A stretch of DNA of 64,000 nucleotides from an uncultured Bacteroidales bacterium (GTDB lineage Bacteria; Bacteroidota; Bacteroidia; Bacteroidales; Paludibacteraceae): NCBI GenBank assembly GCA_944321895.1, contig CALUNA010000016.1:1-64000 (forward strand). Reading direction: 5' to 3'. Below are positions 26,982 through 35,817 of the stretch, one piece after another. The stretch's first letter is position 1; every line of letters begins with the position of its first letter. The translations under genes were made by a program, and so were the position numbers. The notes below the pieces were generated by a model. The model searched no databases, had not been told where the DNA came from, and was given only the letters and a program-made list of their open reading frames with translations.

Positions 26982-28541
26982 ATGACAAACAAAAGCAACG
27001 CATTTGCAAATAAAATCCAGCATATCCAGCTTGCAGGAATGACCGGCTTGATATCGGCATTGGCTTTGTCGGGATGCACCAGGCAACAAGAAACACCCCC
27101 CAATATATTATATGTATTTCCGGACCAGTTCAGGAACCACGCCCTGGAATTCTGGGGCGACGCCCCGTTTGACACGGTCGGGATTCTGAACGACCCCGTC
27201 CATACTCCAAACCTGAACCGCTTTGCCACGGAAGCAGTTACACTCACATCCGCACAGAGCAACTGTCCGTTAAGCAGTCCCCACCGCGGCATCATGCTCA
27301 CCGGCATGTATCCCGACGGCAGCGGCGTCCCGCTTAACTGCAACGCGACACGCCCCATCAGCAGCCTGCGCACCGATGTTACGACCATAAGCGATGTCCT
27401 CAGCCGGAACGGCTATGACTGCGCCTACATAGGAAAACTGCATGTCGATTTTCCGACACCGAACGACCCTGAAAATCCGGGTCATTATGTGGAAAGCCAA
27501 GTGCCGGCATGGGATGCCTACACACCTCCCGAACGACGGCATGGATTCAACTACTGGTATTCGTACGGAACATTCGATGTACACAAATCACCACACTACT
27601 GGGACACGGAAGGCAAACGCCACGAAATCAGGCAATGGTCGCCGGAGCACGAAGCAGACAAAGCCATAGACTACCTGAAAAACCGGCGCGACCTCGGCAA
27701 ACCGTTTTTCCTGATGGTAGCCATGAACCCGCCACACAGCCCGTACCGCACGTTGGATGACGTAATGGAACAGGATTACAACCTATATAAAGACAAACCG
27801 CTCGACAGTTTGCTTGTACGTCCCAACGTAAACCCGGAACTGACAGACAAACAGGCATGTGCGCCCTACTATTTTGCTTCCGTAACAGGCGTGGACCGCG
27901 CGTTCGGACGCATATTGCAGGCCCTGAAAGAACTTGGCCTGGACAAAAACACGATTGTCGTATTCACATCCGACCACGGCGAAACCATGGCAAGCCATGT
28001 GACCGACCCGAAAAATTCACCTTACACGGAATCCATGAACGTACCTTTCATGATACGTTATCCGGACAAGTTGAAACCCCATATCAACGATGTGCTGCTA
28101 TCCAGCCCCGACATTATGCCGACCATCCTGTCGTTGGCCGGCCTGAAAGGACACATCCCCGCCAGCGTGCAAGGACAAGACCTTGCGGACTGCCTGCGCG
28201 GCACTGCCGACCCTGCCACATTGCCGACAGGCGTGCTTTACCTGCGGAATTTGGACGGGAACAAAGACGAGCAAGGACTCGTTACCGACTATTTTGCCGA
28301 AACACGCGGCATAAAGACAGAACGCTACACGCTTGCGCTGACACTGGACCGCAAAGGCAAACTGAAAAGTACCCTGTTTTTCGACGAACAGAATGACCCC
28401 TTCCAGATGAATAACATAAACCCCGAAGAACAACCGGAGGTTTTTGCGGATTTGTGCCGGCAAATGGCCGGCTTATTGAAAAAAGCCAATGACCCATGGT
28501 ATAGAAACCGAACGCTGAACGACATAATCCCCTACGAATAG
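26982..28541 (+). CDS. Lipoprotein sulfatase (S1 family, serine-type)
   Basis: A 519-residue alkaline-phosphatase-fold sulfatase with a lipoprotein signal (LISALALSGC, acylated Cys32). The maturation motif is S98-S-P-H-R102 (consensus C/S-x-P/A-x-R), so Ser98 would be converted to formylglycine by an anSME enzyme encoded elsewhere. Metal-site elements NILYVFPDQFRNHAL and FTSDHGETMASH are present. In this locus the natural substrate is a sulfated glycosaminoglycan unit, most likely N-acetylgalactosamine sulfate of chondroitin sulfate, but the position (4-O, 6-O or 2-O) cannot be read from sequence. It is the first structural gene after the HTCS terminator and carries a candidate HTCS operator. 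Confidence 0.9.
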   Translation: MTNKSNAFANKIQHIQLAGMTGLISALALSGCTRQQETPPNILYVFPDQFRNHALEFWGDAPFDTVGILNDPVHTPNLNRFATEAVTLTSAQSNCPLSSPHRGIMLTGMYPDGSGVPLNCNATRPISSLRTDVTTISDVLSRNGYDCAYIGKLHVDFPTPNDPENPGHYVESQVPAWDAYTPPERRHGFNYWYSYGTFDVHKSPHYWDTEGKRHEIRQWSPEHEADKAIDYLKNRRDLGKPFFLMVAMNPPHSPYRTLDDVMEQDYNLYKDKPLDSLLVRPNVNPELTDKQACAPYYFASVTGVDRAFGRILQALKELGLDKNTIVVFTSDHGETMASHVTDPKNSPYTESMNVPFMIRYPDKLKPHINDVLLSSPDIMPTILSLAGLKGHIPASVQGQDLADCLRGTADPATLPTGVLYLRNLDGNKDEQGLVTDYFAETRGIKTERYTLALTLDRKGKLKSTLFFDEQNDPFQMNNINPEEQPEVFADLCRQMAGLLKKANDPWYRNRTLNDIIPYE

Positions 28542-28591
28542 GACTGTAAGGAAAACAAGACAAACACAAAACGGACTGATTAACGTATCAA

Positions 28592-28624
28592 GTACGATTT
28601 TAGACTTCTTTACGGACTATTTTA
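28592..28624 (+). promoter_or_regulatory. Candidate HTCS operator upstream of the beta-helix genes
   Basis: GTACGATTTTA (28592-28602) and GGACTATTTTA (28614-28624) are direct repeats 22 bp apart. The second lies within TACGGACTATTTTAT, identical over 15 bp to the sulfatase-promoter copy at 26891-26905, and ends exactly 25 bp before the -7 element at 28650. A third partial copy, ACGGACT, is at 28571. Confidence 0.6.
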
Positions 28625-28649
28625 TCCCATTCCGAAACCAGGATCAAGA

Positions 28650-28657
28650 TATTTTTG
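28650..28657 (+). promoter_or_regulatory. -7 element of the beta-helix gene promoter
   Basis: TATTTTTG, a perfect TAnnTTTG match, 39 bp before the start at 28697. Confidence 0.6.
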
Positions 28658-28696
28658 CAACGAAATTTCATTTTTAAACTTAAAAACAAACGTATT

Positions 28697-30469
28697 ATGA
28701 TGAAAAACATTACTCTTTTAGCTGCTGCTTGCCTTTGCAGCATTTCAGCTTTTTCCACGCGCTACCTGGTGCAAACCGGCTTGGATAGCGATGCTAAATG
28801 GACACGCACTCTTCAAGAAGGAGAAGAACTTATTGACTTGACCGAAAAAGGCAAAAAACTGAACGAAGTATATAAACAAGGCGAACATGAATGGTGGTTG
28901 GCTGCCGGCGATTATGAAATTACAGCATCCATGAATTTCGTAAACGGAGTGAAAATTTATGGCGGCTTTGCCGGAACGGAAACAAGTTTGGCTACACGCG
29001 CGCAGGCAGATAATGCACAACCATGGGAATTTGAAAACATAACAAGCATAACAGGAAACAACACATTTCCTATTTTTACATGTACAGCAAACCTCCCCAT
29101 TGAAACAATCTTAGATGGTGTAACCGTTCAAAATGGAGTTACCAGCGGCAATGGCGGTGGCATGACAATTCGTCCTAACGGCTATGTACGCAATTGCCGT
29201 TTCCTATACAACACAGCAAGTGGCCAAGGCGGTGCAATTCTTTTCAATGGAGGCGGCACAGTAGAAGATTCGTATTTTTTCAATAATAATGCAAAGTTGG
29301 GTGGCGCTTGCCATATCGCAAAAATATCAAGTATAACCGGCTGTCTTTTTGAAAACAATATTGCTGAACAAGGAGGAGCCATTCGCAGTCAGGCTACCGA
29401 TGGTACTATTGCCAATTGTATTATCCGCAACAACACAGCGACAACCAATGGTTCCGGCATATACACACAAACAGCAACTACCAGTGCAACCAAGATCATT
29501 AACTGCTTGATTTATGGGAACAAAACCAACGTTGCTATTTATATGTACGGCGCAGACATCATAAATTGCACTGTTGATGGAGGAAACTTAAACTCTGTAT
29601 ATGTTACAACAGCTGGCGGTAAAATTATCAACAGCGTATTTACATCAGACATTCAAAGTAATTTGGCTACTGGCGTTGAATTCACAAATAATGCATATAA
29701 AGCCATAACAGCAACAGAAACAATTGGGAATGTCGAGTGGACGACCTCCAACAACATCCAAATCACCGATGGCAACTTCGGTTTCACAAATGCCGCCAAT
29801 GGCGATTACACGTTGGCAAGCACTTCCCCGCTTATTAATGCAGGCACCGATGTTTCCGAAGATTACGCATTGGCAGCTACCGACCTTATCGGCACGACCC
29901 GCCCGCAAGGCGCAGCCTATGACCTCGGAGCATACGAATGTCCGTATTACACCATAAGTGTAACAATCGAAGGAAGTGAATACGGTACTATTTATGATGA
30001 TAAAGGCACAGCAATTCCATCCGAGACTTCGACAAGCATCAGAAAAGGCTCTACACTCAGTGGATACATCACAACTAATACAGGTTACGAAATAGCTGAA
30101 GCATATTATACAAATGCGGAAGGAACTAAAACAGACCTAAAAAACCAGATAATCGAAGATGCTGGAACAGGAAGATGGAACTACACATTGACCATAACAG
30201 AAGACATGGACATAACAGTTGTCTTCAAAGCAAAAGGCAGCACTACAAACTTGCAAGCAAACAATATCAATGCATTCCGTTGCACGGTTAACAACGGCAT
30301 GTTGCAAGTGAGTGGACTCCAGCTCGGTGAAACCATAAGCATATACAACATAACCGGCAGCAAAGTAGCCGAACTCACAGCATCTGATTCAAATACATCT
30401 GTTACACTGCAACAAGGCATTTACCTCGTGCGCGCAGCAGGACAGACAAAGAAAATAATTCTCAACTAA
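28697..30469 (+). CDS. Secreted parallel beta-helix protein with T9SS tail, first copy
   Basis: A 590-residue protein. The start at 28697 (MMKNITLLAAACLCSISAFS, signal peptide) lies downstream of the promoter; the frame upstream overlaps it. Residues ~65-390 form a right-handed beta-helix with repeated rungs (GGAILFNGGGTVEDSYFFNN, GGAIRSQATDGTIANCIIRN). It closes with PQGAAYDLGAYE, a choice-of-anchor-Q type end. A beta-rich repeat domain (GTIYDDKG...IRKGSTLSGYI) and a T9SS sorting tail (ISIYNITGSKVAEL...GIYLVRAAGQTKKIILN) follow. No known lyase family can be assigned. Its place behind an HTCS box in a glycosaminoglycan locus suggests binding or cleaving the polymer at the surface, which is inference. 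Its codons look more AT-rich than those of the neighbours. Confidence 0.8.
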   Translation: MMKNITLLAAACLCSISAFSTRYLVQTGLDSDAKWTRTLQEGEELIDLTEKGKKLNEVYKQGEHEWWLAAGDYEITASMNFVNGVKIYGGFAGTETSLATRAQADNAQPWEFENITSITGNNTFPIFTCTANLPIETILDGVTVQNGVTSGNGGGMTIRPNGYVRNCRFLYNTASGQGGAILFNGGGTVEDSYFFNNNAKLGGACHIAKISSITGCLFENNIAEQGGAIRSQATDGTIANCIIRNNTATTNGSGIYTQTATTSATKIINCLIYGNKTNVAIYMYGADIINCTVDGGNLNSVYVTTAGGKIINSVFTSDIQSNLATGVEFTNNAYKAITATETIGNVEWTTSNNIQITDGNFGFTNAANGDYTLASTSPLINAGTDVSEDYALAATDLIGTTRPQGAAYDLGAYECPYYTISVTIEGSEYGTIYDDKGTAIPSETSTSIRKGSTLSGYITTNTGYEIAEAYYTNAEGTKTDLKNQIIEDAGTGRWNYTLTITEDMDITVVFKAKGSTTNLQANNINAFRCTVNNGMLQVSGLQLGETISIYNITGSKVAELTASDSNTSVTLQQGIYLVRAAGQTKKIILN

Positions 30470-30488
30470 TCCATTAAAACCACCAACC

Positions 30489-30519
30489 GCCGGTACGTCG
30501 GAATATCCGATGTGCCGGC
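30489..30519 (+). other. Strong intergenic hairpin between the beta-helix genes
   Basis: GCCGGTACGTCGGA pairs with TCCGATGTGCCGGC (14 pairs, two of them G-U) around a 3-base loop. No T-run follows, so mRNA processing or stability is more likely than termination. Confidence 0.6.
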
Positions 30520-30548
30520 AAATTTCTTAATCAAAAAAAAGTACAACT

Positions 30549-32510
30549 ATGAAGAAACTGACATTCATCATGCTGACTTTGGTATGCTCCATGAGTTTAT
30601 GGGCATTACCGGAAAACGGAGTAGTTTATGTAACCCCCGACGGAGCAGGTTCCAAAGACGGTTCATCGTGGGACAACGCCATGAGCGACATTACGGAAGC
30701 ACTGACCGAAGCCGTACGTACAGCAGGCAATAAAAAGGATGTATGGGTAGCGGGCGGAACATATGAACTATCCGGACCAGTAAACCTGAAAGACTCCGTA
30801 AACATGTACGGCAGCTTTGCCGGTACGGAAACAAGCGTTTCAGAGCGCCCCCAGGCAGAAGGTGCACAACCTTGGGAATTCGAGAATCCGACCATTCTGC
30901 AAGCAGATGGCACAAACCGCGTTATCCAGGCACGCGGACACATGGCTTTGGATATCGTCATTGACGGTTTCGTGTTCACCAACGGAGGCGACAGCGACAA
31001 TGGCGAGAATCCGGTACTTAACGGAAAAGCAGGCGCAGTAGTCTGCCGCGGAGGAACTATCTGGCAAAACTGCATTATACGCGGCAACAAAAGTGTTGTA
31101 GAAGGCAACGGAGCCGGCATAAACATGACCGGAGGAGTCGTACGCTATTGCCTCATTGAAAACAATGCCCAAAGCATAGGAGCCAACGGCGGAGGCGGCA
31201 TTTTCTCCAACCCGGCATCCGGTTATACATCGACCATTGAAAACTGCGTTGTACGTGGCAACACAAGTACAGTACGCGGTGCAGGTATCGGATTGCAAGG
31301 CGGACAAATGACCTACATACGCAACTGCGTAATTTACGGCAACAGCGCAATAAATGGAACTGCACTGCAACCCGGCGGAGGCATTCGCGCACAAGGAACA
31401 TCCAACAATGAAATCAACAACTGCGTAATATACAACAACTCAGGTTCGAGCGCGGTATATTATCAAAGCGGCAATTTCTACAACAACACCATAGTTGCCA
31501 ACATAGGCGGCATGTATATAGGCGGAATCACGGCCAATATTATCAACAACGTTATTTGGAACTGCACAACCGAAGACCAGACCACTCCAACCAGCATAAC
31601 CGGTGCAAGTGGAGGTCCTACCTGCCGTGTACTAAACAACTACACACGTAATCCGGTTTCAGGAGAAAACGGTTGGACCATATCTGAAACGGCAGGGGTA
31701 ACCAATTCCAACCTGCAATTTCCTGACAATGCAACCAATGACACGGTATGGAATCTGGAAACCAATGAATTTACCGGTGTTGGTCCATGCTTTGTTAATC
31801 CGAACACATTCTCTGTCGGAGCAGGAGAAGCGGCCGACCTGGAAGAAAATATTGAATACTGGGCCAGCCTTGACTGGAATCTGAAACCAGGTTCCCCACT
31901 TATTGACAAAGGTATGGCACTTACCGATATTCTTACGGAAGACATAACCGGTCTGGAACGTCCGCAAGGAAACAGCTGGGATATTGGCGCATACGAGCAT
32001 CCATTCTTCACCGTTACAGTTGTCACCATCAAAGGAAATGAAAACGGCGTTGTTTTCGACGCAAACGATGAAATAACCGAAGGCGACACCTTCTTATTCC
32101 AAAAAGGCTCTTCATTGAATTGGTATTTCCTGCCCAACGAAGGTTATGAAGCCTATGTTACCTACACAAATGCGAATGGCGAAGAAACAAATATTTCCGA
32201 AAGCATCGATGCTGCAAACGAAGGCTTGTGTTCCTGGGTAATTACCGAAGAAATGAACATTAATATTGATTTCCGGGAAATCGGTAGCGGCCTGCACAGC
32301 CTGACAGCCGACAACATCCAGTTGAGCGCACAAAACAACCTGCTGACCATTAAGGGATTGAACATCAACGATGCCATATCCGTATATAGCGTAACCGGAG
32401 CCCTGGTATATCGTGCATCGGCTTCGCAGGCAGAGGTGTCCATTCCGTTGTCCAACGGCATTTACGTAGTCCGTATCAACAACGCGGTTCAGAAAGCCAT
32501 TATGAAATAA
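30549..32510 (+). CDS. Secreted parallel beta-helix protein with T9SS tail, second copy
   Basis: A 653-residue paralogue of the preceding protein. It has the signal peptide MKKLTFIMLTLVCSMSLWA, an opening VVYVTPDGAGSKDGSSWDNA motif, and a beta-helix of rungs such as GAGINMTGGVVRYCLIENNA and GGGIFSNP...IENCVVRGN. The same PQGNSWDIGAYE end, a beta-rich domain (NGVVFDANDEITEGDTFLFQ) and a sorting tail (ISVYSVTGALVYR...GIYVVRINNAVQKAIMK) follow. The segment MYGSFAGTETS...GAQPWEFEN is shared with the first copy. Function is unknown. The chondroitinase B (PL6) fold is also a beta-helix, but I cannot identify its catalytic Lys/Arg here. It is probably co-transcribed with the first copy. Confidence 0.8.
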   Translation: MKKLTFIMLTLVCSMSLWALPENGVVYVTPDGAGSKDGSSWDNAMSDITEALTEAVRTAGNKKDVWVAGGTYELSGPVNLKDSVNMYGSFAGTETSVSERPQAEGAQPWEFENPTILQADGTNRVIQARGHMALDIVIDGFVFTNGGDSDNGENPVLNGKAGAVVCRGGTIWQNCIIRGNKSVVEGNGAGINMTGGVVRYCLIENNAQSIGANGGGGIFSNPASGYTSTIENCVVRGNTSTVRGAGIGLQGGQMTYIRNCVIYGNSAINGTALQPGGGIRAQGTSNNEINNCVIYNNSGSSAVYYQSGNFYNNTIVANIGGMYIGGITANIINNVIWNCTTEDQTTPTSITGASGGPTCRVLNNYTRNPVSGENGWTISETAGVTNSNLQFPDNATNDTVWNLETNEFTGVGPCFVNPNTFSVGAGEAADLEENIEYWASLDWNLKPGSPLIDKGMALTDILTEDITGLERPQGNSWDIGAYEHPFFTVTVVTIKGNENGVVFDANDEITEGDTFLFQKGSSLNWYFLPNEGYEAYVTYTNANGEETNISESIDAANEGLCSWVITEEMNINIDFREIGSGLHSLTADNIQLSAQNNLLTIKGLNINDAISVYSVTGALVYRASASQAEVSIPLSNGIYVVRINNAVQKAIMK

Positions 32511-32530
32511 TCCCCCAACGGATAAACTCA

Positions 32531-32568
32531 AGACATTCCGGACGGTAACCGTCCGGATGTCTGTTTTT
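32531..32568 (+). terminator. Terminator-like hairpin just upstream of susC
   Basis: AGACATTCCGGACGG (32531-32545) pairs with CCGTCCGGATGTCT (32549-32562) with one bulge, followed by GTTTTT. It lies 27 bp before the susC start, and no TAnnTTTG is seen between the two, so partial read-through is possible. Confidence 0.8.
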
Positions 32569-32595
32569 AAACAATTTCACAAAACCCGACATAAT

Positions 32596-35500
32596 ATGAA
32601 GAACACTTGCATCAAATATTTACTGCCTCTTTTATGTTTCCTGTACATATCGGCGGCATCATGGTCGCAGACTACGGTAAGCGGTGTCGTTCTGGACGAG
32701 ACAGACATGACGCTTATCGGTGTCAATGTCATGGAAAAGGGAACGACCAACGGCACAATTACCGACTTTGACGGCAATTTCAGTTTGTCCGTAAAAAACA
32801 AGGAAGCTGTTCTTGTATTTTCATATATCGGCTACCAGACCGTAGAAATGCAGGCAAGCACCTCTCCGATGAAAATTATCATGAAAGAAGACAGCAAAGC
32901 CCTGGATGAAGTTGTTGTCATCGGTTACCAGGATGTACGGCAAAAAGACCTGACCGGTTCCGTATCCAAGGCTAACGTAGAAGATATTTTGAAAGCTCCT
33001 GTTGCCAGCTTCGACCAGGCACTGGCCGGACGTATAGCCGGTGTGAACGTTTCATCGGGTGAAGGAATGCCAGGTGGAACCATGAATATCGTAATCCGCG
33101 GTGCGAACTCCGTAACCCAGGACAACTCCCCATTGTATATCGTGGATGGTTTTCCGGTTGAAGACCCGACCGTGGCGGCCTCCATCAACTCAAATGACAT
33201 TGAATCCATTAACGTACTGAAAGATGCATCCGCAGCAGCCATTTACGGGTCACGCGGCGCCAACGGCGTTATCATCATCACCACCAAAACGGGAACAGTA
33301 GGCAAGCCAACCGTTTCATACGATGGTTCGGTTGGCGTGCAACGTATCACACACACCATTCCGATGATGGACGCCTACGAGTTCGTACGACTGCAATCAG
33401 AAATATACACCGCTTCGGAAATGAGCGGTTCCAGCGGCTATTTCCAGACTTATGAAGGCAAGAAATGGACATTGGAAGACTATCGGGACATAGCCCAGTA
33501 CAACTGGCAGGACCTGATTTTCCGCAACGCCATGCAGCAGAACCACAGCCTCTCGGTAGTTGGCGGTACGGAAGGCATACGCTATAACGCCTCCATGTCC
33601 TACTATGACCAGGATGGTATCGTACTCGGTTCCAACTACAACCGACTGCAAGGCCGTCTGAATACAACCCTGACCAAAAACAAACTGAAAATAAATCTTT
33701 CGACCAACTACTCGCGCAGTATTCAGAACGGTTCATCCCCATCGCAGTCGGAATACAGCGGCATGAACAACCTGTTCTACAGCGTATGGGGCTACCGTCC
33801 GGTGACACAACCTGACGTTCCACTGGAAACCCTGCTCGAGAATGCATACGATGCCAGCGTGGACCAGACAAACGACTACCGTTTCAACCCCTACATGTCA
33901 TTGCTCAATGAGTACAAGAAAAACACCATCTCCTATACACAATACAACGGCTACCTGGAATATGAATTCATAAAAGGACTGAAACTGAAAGTATCGGGAG
34001 GCTACACTGTGGACAACCGCCGCAACGAGACATTCAACAACTCCAAGACACGTTACGGCTCCCCCATTTCCACCGACAAGGTGAACGCGACCATGGCCAA
34101 TTCGGAACGCCGCACCTGGTTGAACGAAAACGTGCTGACTTATCAGACAATGATCAAGAAAAACCATTCGCTGAACGTTCTGGCCGGTGTGACCTTGCAA
34201 GGTTCAAGCTATGGCTACTACAGTTTCAAAACCATCAATATCCCGAACGAATCTCTGGGTATGGCCGGCATGAGCGAAGGTACGCCAAGTACGACGAGCT
34301 CGGAAGAAACGGAATGGAGCATGCTTTCCTATCTGGCACGTTTGAACTATAATTACAAATCGCGCTACTACCTGACCGCATCGTTCCGTGCCGATGGTTC
34401 CTCCAAATTTCCCCAAAACAACCGCTTCGGATATTTCCCATCCGCATCCGTAGCATGGAACTTTACGGAAGAAGATTTCTGGGCACCGGCATCATCGGTC
34501 ATGAACGAAGGTAAAATACGTCTGAGCTGGGGAGCCACCGGCAACAACCGTATCGACGAATATGCCTACTATTCCCAGATCAAACTGATGCAAACCGCCC
34601 AAGGCAACTACACCAACATAACAGACCTGGCACACGGAAACTACCCGTTCAACAACGAAGTATCAAGTACCGGCGCTGTTCCGTTGAACCTTGCCAACGA
34701 AGAAGTGAAATGGGAAACCACCACACAAACCAACCTGGGTTTCGACCTGGCCTTTCTGAAAGACCGCATAGCCGTAACCATCGACCTGTATGACAAATAT
34801 ACCACCGACTTGTTGCTGACGGCAGCTACACCACCATCTACCGGTTACCGGAGCACCGTGAAAAACATCGGGTCGGTACGCAACCAGGGACTGGAGTTTA
34901 CGCTGAACACGACCAACATAGAACGGCCGCACTTCCGCTGGACAACCAACTTCAACATAGCATTCAACAAAAATCGCGTAGTAGAACTGGCCGAAGGACA
35001 GACAGCCTTGCAGACAAATGCCTATTTTGACCAGAGTTTCACCTCACCGAACTACATTGCCAAGGTGGGCTATCCCATCGGCATGATGTACGGCTATGTG
35101 TATTTGGGCACCTACAAATATGATGATTGTATCCTAACCGGTTATGACACCAATAATAACCCCATATATAAATTAAAAGACGGCATAGCACCGCACGTAA
35201 ACGACATGAACCCACAACCCGGTTATGCCCGTTATGCCGACCTGAACGGTGACGGTATTGTCAATTCGGAAGACCAGACCTTTATCGGCCGCGGCGATCC
35301 TATCCACACGGGCGGATTCACGAACAACTTTGAATTCTACGGCTTTGACGTCAGCATATTCTTCCAATGGTCCTACGGGAACGACATTCTGAACGCCAAC
35401 AAACTCATGTTTGAAAGCGGCTACCAGAAACGCAAAGACTTGAACAAATTCGCATCCTACATAGACCGCTGGACACCGGAAAATCCGAACAGCGATATTC

Positions 35501-35799
35501 CAAGCGTAGCATCCTACGCATCAGACAACGTGTTCTCCACCCGGCTTATCGAAGATGGTTCATTCCTGCGCCTGAAAACCGTATCCATAGGCTACTCATT
35601 CAGTCAGGCAATCTGCACACGTCTGAAAATCAACAAGCTGCGCATATACTTATCCGGACAGAACCTGTACACGTTCACCAAATACACCGGTTACGACCCG
35701 GAAGTGTCCATACGTAACAGCGCCCTGACACCCGGACTTGATTTCTCGGCTTATCCGCGTGCAGCATCCATTAATGCAGGCCTAAACATTACTTTCTAA
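32596..35799 (+). CDS. SusC-family TonB-dependent outer-membrane transporter
   Basis: A 1067-residue transporter. The signal peptide (MKNTCIKYLLPLLCFLYISA) fixes the start at 32596; the longer frame begins within the terminator hairpin. Next are the N-terminal carboxypeptidase-regulatory-like domain (VSGVVLDETDMTLIGVNV... ending VFSYIGYQTVEM), the TonB box (LDEVVVIGY) and the plug (IVIRGANSVTQDNSPLYIVD, SAAAIYGSRGANGVIIITTK). A 22-strand barrel ends in the typical aromatic NAGLNITF. SusC imports oligosaccharides captured by its SusD partner, which starts 18 bp downstream. In this locus the cargo is expected to be chondroitin or hyaluronan fragments (inference from the flanking lyases). Confidence 0.95.
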   Translation: MKNTCIKYLLPLLCFLYISAASWSQTTVSGVVLDETDMTLIGVNVMEKGTTNGTITDFDGNFSLSVKNKEAVLVFSYIGYQTVEMQASTSPMKIIMKEDSKALDEVVVIGYQDVRQKDLTGSVSKANVEDILKAPVASFDQALAGRIAGVNVSSGEGMPGGTMNIVIRGANSVTQDNSPLYIVDGFPVEDPTVAASINSNDIESINVLKDASAAAIYGSRGANGVIIITTKTGTVGKPTVSYDGSVGVQRITHTIPMMDAYEFVRLQSEIYTASEMSGSSGYFQTYEGKKWTLEDYRDIAQYNWQDLIFRNAMQQNHSLSVVGGTEGIRYNASMSYYDQDGIVLGSNYNRLQGRLNTTLTKNKLKINLSTNYSRSIQNGSSPSQSEYSGMNNLFYSVWGYRPVTQPDVPLETLLENAYDASVDQTNDYRFNPYMSLLNEYKKNTISYTQYNGYLEYEFIKGLKLKVSGGYTVDNRRNETFNNSKTRYGSPISTDKVNATMANSERRTWLNENVLTYQTMIKKNHSLNVLAGVTLQGSSYGYYSFKTINIPNESLGMAGMSEGTPSTTSSEETEWSMLSYLARLNYNYKSRYYLTASFRADGSSKFPQNNRFGYFPSASVAWNFTEEDFWAPASSVMNEGKIRLSWGATGNNRIDEYAYYSQIKLMQTAQGNYTNITDLAHGNYPFNNEVSSTGAVPLNLANEEVKWETTTQTNLGFDLAFLKDRIAVTIDLYDKYTTDLLLTAATPPSTGYRSTVKNIGSVRNQGLEFTLNTTNIERPHFRWTTNFNIAFNKNRVVELAEGQTALQTNAYFDQSFTSPNYIAKVGYPIGMMYGYVYLGTYKYDDCILTGYDTNNNPIYKLKDGIAPHVNDMNPQPGYARYADLNGDGIVNSEDQTFIGRGDPIHTGGFTNNFEFYGFDVSIFFQWSYGNDILNANKLMFESGYQKRKDLNKFASYIDRWTPENPNSDIPSVASYASDNVFSTRLIEDGSFLRLKTVSIGYSFSQAICTRLKINKLRIYLSGQNLYTFTKYTGYDPEVSIRNSALTPGLDFSAYPRAASINAGLNITF

Positions 35800-35817
35800 A
35801 CGTAAAAAACACAGATT

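Noticed and set aside
28697-32510. Calling the beta-helix proteins chondroitinase B (PL6)
   Set aside because: The fold may be similar, but I could not locate the PL6 catalytic Lys/Arg or calcium-site residues, so the enzyme call is not supported.
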